DNA of 64,000 nt from CANIGN01 sp041391385. GTDB taxonomy: Bacteria > Bdellovibrionota > UBA2428. This document shows positions 63,992 through 64,000 of this stretch, piece by piece. Position 1 is the first letter of the stretch. Each line of letters opens with the position of its first letter. Both the position numbers and the translations under genes were made by a program. The DNA lies in NCBI GenBank assembly GCA_041391385.1, contig JAWKOD010000005.1:186001-250000 (forward strand). Reading direction: 5' to 3'. The notes below the pieces were generated by a model. It ran no database searches and was not told where the DNA came from. It saw only the letters and a list, made by a program, of their open reading frames with translations.

Positions 63992-64000
63992 TATAACGGG

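Noticed and set aside
63956..64000. Possible tRNA at the right end
   Set aside because: GGAGTTTAAATCTCC resembles a T arm at first sight, but the surrounding bases form a simple nested hairpin and no anticodon arm is present.

Overview
The window reads as chromosomal DNA of an AT-leaning Gram-negative bacterium, most likely a member of the Bdellovibrionota (Bdellovibrio-like). Reasons: a TIGR02147-type regulator (family typical of Bdellovibrio and Fibrobacter), many secreted proteins and lipoproteins without close relatives, an ECF sigma/NrsF pair, a GTP-type PEP carboxykinase, and the divergent tesA / ybbA-ybbP arrangement seen in Gram-negatives. The assignment is an inference from gene content, not from a marker gene.

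Layout. (1) About 1-18.2 kb is an accessory island ending at the 3' side of a tRNA-Asp gene. It holds an AAA ATPase with an excisionase-like regulator (possible left half of an ietAS-like defence pair), a sigma54 response regulator with a hybrid sensor kinase, a DUF2779 nuclease-like protein, a cold-shock-like protein coupled to a fused Type IIG-like restriction-methylation enzyme, a coupled RHH / radical-SAM / ASCH operon, a small membrane protein, a CoiA-like nuclease, and a replication module: phage-O-like initiator with a 22-bp-phased iteron array inside its own gene, membrane protein, XRE regulator with operator. (2) 18.2-28.3 kb is mainly core: tRNA-Asp, pckG, a small gene, tRNA-Val, trehalase, a CcdA-like/thioredoxin operon divergent from an ECF sigma/NrsF operon (both with the same promoter motif), a secreted ADP-ribosyltransferase-like protein and a lipoprotein. 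(3) 28.3-34.7 kb is a tight arsenosugar-type operon: TVP38-flavoprotein fusion, ArsS, ArsM, MTAP-like phosphorylase and two sugar-transferase-like proteins. (4) 34.7-50.0 kb contains envelope and housekeeping genes (hydroxylase, peroxiredoxin, acyltransferase, Bax-inhibitor, HflX, tRNA-Met, NnrD) and a run of secreted unknowns with a TIGR02147 regulator. (5) 50.1-64 kb contains a DsbD/thioredoxin operon, tesA divergent from ybbA-ybbP, DoxX, a barrel-like protein, an RluF-like pseudouridine synthase, a HEAT-cyclophilin fusion and a polytopic membrane enzyme.

A striking property of the sequence itself is that at least a dozen genes or gene junctions are broken by single-base shifts, nearly all equal to loss of one base in a homopolymer. 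Restoring the base gives continuous, family-like proteins each time. Assembly or read error is the simplest explanation, although breaks are denser in the island. Affected genes are annotated as one locus with the break noted.

The most interesting signals are the lambda-like iteron origin inside the initiator gene (16590-16731), the RHH/radical-SAM/ASCH operon (11622-13577), the matched ECF promoter pair (23680-23760), and the two secreted ADP-ribosyltransferase-like candidates.
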